From assembly GCF_003626655.1 (NCBI RefSeq), contig NZ_RBAN01000002.1, positions 62,001 through 126,000 on the forward strand: 64,000 bases of DNA, read 5' to 3'. This stretch comes from Micromonospora costi. GTDB taxonomy: Bacteria > Actinomycetota > Actinomycetes > Mycobacteriales > Micromonosporaceae. A model generated the notes under the pieces. It did no database searches and was not told where the DNA came from. It saw only the letters and a program-made list of their open reading frames with translations. The translations under genes and the position numbers were made by a program. Positions 62,809 through 64,000 of this stretch are shown here, one piece after another (positions within the stretch are counted from its first letter, which is position 1; the number at the start of each line of letters is the position of its first letter).

Positions 62809-64000
62809 ATGTACGACCACGAGCTGTCGCGCTATGGCTACCAGCAGGAGCTGAGCCGGCAGCTGAGATTCCGGGACCTAGTGGCCTATGGGCTGGTGTA
62901 CATGGTGCCGATCGCGCCGATGGCGATCTTCGGCAGCGTGTACGGGGGCTCGGGCGGGATGGTGGCTCTGGCGTACGTGATCGGTGTGGTGGCGTTGGTG
63001 TTCACGGCGTTCTCGTATGCGCAGATGGTGCGGGCGTTTCCCATGAGCGGCAGCGTCTACAACTACGCGGGTCGGGGGATCAGCCCGCCGGTCGGGTTCC
63101 TAGCCGGGTGGGTGATCCTGCTCGACTACGTGCTGGTGCCGGGGTTGCTGTATCTGGTGGCGTCGGTGGCGATGCACGCGACCGTGCCGGCGGTGCCGGT
63201 GTGGGCGTGGCTGCTCGGGTTCGTCGTGGTCAACACGCTGGTGAACTCGGTCGGGATCCGCATGACCGCGATGGTCACCCGCGTGATGCTGATCGGCGAG
63301 CTGCTCGTCCTGGCGGTCTTCCTCGCCGTCGCCGGCTGGGCGCTCGCGTCGGGCAAGGGCCGGTTCAGTTGGGAGGCGTTCTACAACCCGGACACCTTCA
63401 CCTGGTCGGTGGTGGCGGGAGCGGTGTGCATCGCCGTGCTCAGCTTCCTGGGTTTCGATGGCATCAGCATGCTCGCCGAGGAGGCCAAGGGCGGCTCCCG
63501 GCAGATCGGCCGCGCCATGGCCGCCGTGCTGGTCCTGGCGGGGGTGTTGTTCATCGGGCAGACGTGGCTGGCCGCGATGCTCGTCCCAAACCACAACACC
63601 CTCCTGGCTGACGGGGATCCGAACGGCACCGCCTTCTATGACGCCGCGCAGGTCGCCGGCGGGGGCTGGTTGGCGACGGTGTGCGCGGTGGCGACGGCGA
63701 TCGCGTGGGGGCTGCCGAACTCGATGGTCGCCCAGGTCGCCACCAGCCGGTTGCTGTATGCGATGGCCCGGGACCGGCAGCTCCCCCGTTTCTTGGCGAG
63801 GGTGTCGGTGCGCCGGAGTGTGCCGGTCAACGCGACCCTGCTGACCGGGGCGGTGTCCCTCGCGCTGGGTCTGTACATGGCGACCCGGGCGGATGGGATC
63901 ACCGTGTTGTCGTCGCTGATCAACTTCGGGGCGATGGTCGCGTTCCTCGTCCTGCACGTCACGGTGGTGGTGCATCACCTGATCCGCCGCCGTAGTCGGA
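62809..64000 (+). CDS. APC-family amino-acid permease (partial, runs off the end)
   Basis: At least 397 residues from ATG 62809, with GAGAGG upstream; the stop lies beyond the window. The polytopic sequence has the APC start RFRDLVAYGLVYMVPIAPMAIFG, then FPMSGSVYNYAGRGISPPVGFLAGW and SFLGFDGISMLAEEAKGG, the signature loop of amino-acid/polyamine permeases. It would import an amino acid or amine at the cytoplasmic membrane; the substrate is unknown. Confidence 0.87.
   Translation, partial: MYDHELSRYGYQQELSRQLRFRDLVAYGLVYMVPIAPMAIFGSVYGGSGGMVALAYVIGVVALVFTAFSYAQMVRAFPMSGSVYNYAGRGISPPVGFLAGWVILLDYVLVPGLLYLVASVAMHATVPAVPVWAWLLGFVVVNTLVNSVGIRMTAMVTRVMLIGELLVLAVFLAVAGWALASGKGRFSWEAFYNPDTFTWSVVAGAVCIAVLSFLGFDGISMLAEEAKGGSRQIGRAMAAVLVLAGVLFIGQTWLAAMLVPNHNTLLADGDPNGTAFYDAAQVAGGGWLATVCAVATAIAWGLPNSMVAQVATSRLLYAMARDRQLPRFLARVSVRRSVPVNATLLTGAVSLALGLYMATRADGITVLSSLINFGAMVAFLVLHVTVVVHHLIRRRSR

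Noticed and set aside
1..64000. A complete integrative conjugative element
   Set aside because: Element-type genes occur in two blocks, but no integrase, relaxase, FtsK/TraB translocase, replication initiator or attachment-site repeat was found inside the window.

Overview
The window is high-GC actinobacterial DNA, most like a member of the Micromonosporaceae (Micromonospora and relatives). The evidence is very strong G/C third-position bias, frequent GTG starts, SARP and large LuxR regulators, a mycothiol-type maleylpyruvate isomerase, and actinobacterial mobile-element families (DUF2637, DUF4192, DUF4314, LysM/BTAD proteins). No tRNA, rRNA or CRISPR array was seen. The taxonomy is inferred from gene content only.

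Region 1 (1-7.3 kb) is the most interesting. A divergent cassette pairs a 59-residue, six-cysteine precursor-like peptide with a thioredoxin-fold TlpA/MauD-like protein, an ABC exporter, an S26 signal peptidase and a MauE-like membrane redox protein. The last four form one overlapping minus-strand run. An AfsR/SARP regulator is encoded divergently, and a SARP-type direct repeat with 11-bp period lies in the shared promoter region. I read this as a dedicated system that makes, oxidises, cleaves and exports a disulfide-rich peptide.

Region 2 (7.3-10.4 kb) holds transposase remnants, a GIY-YIG domain protein, and an NTF2-like gene divergent from a TetR regulator. Region 3 (11.1-23.7 kb) is a block of plus-strand genes of the kind carried by actinobacterial integrative or conjugative elements: a lysozyme-like plus NlpC/P60 hydrolase, DUF4314, a MoxR AAA ATPase with a VWA protein that carries HEAAH, DUF4192, and small unknowns. 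Several are broken by stops or frameshifts. No integrase, relaxase or FtsK-like translocase lies inside the window. Region 4 (23.7-27.1 kb) has a glyoxalase-fold gene divergent from a WYL regulator, an IS701-type element with near-perfect inverted ends, and a truncated piece of more element genes.

Region 5 (27.1-37.3 kb) is a complete gentisate route: flavin hydroxylase, gentisate dioxygenase, maleylpyruvate isomerase and two fumarylpyruvate-hydrolase-like proteins. With it are an isochorismatase-type hydrolase, an NMT1/SsuABC-type importer and an IclR regulator. Region 6 (37.3-40.2 kb) is an IS256 remnant and a secreted tannase/feruloyl esterase.

Region 7 (40.3-49.9 kb) is a second element-like block on the minus strand: a DUF2637 membrane protein, a membrane-anchored LysM-SARP protein, a second membrane-anchored SARP, and an Hsp70-type ATPase fused to a polytopic membrane domain. 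Tandem 10-bp repeats lie upstream of the LysM-SARP gene. Region 8 (50-64 kb) is ordinary or decayed chromosome: TetR with a flavin monooxygenase, a second tannase, a large LuxR (LAL) regulator, SRPBCC and VOC proteins, two pieces of a broken disulfide oxidoreductase on opposite strands, an XRE regulator with a 2H phosphoesterase, and an amino-acid permease that runs off the right end.
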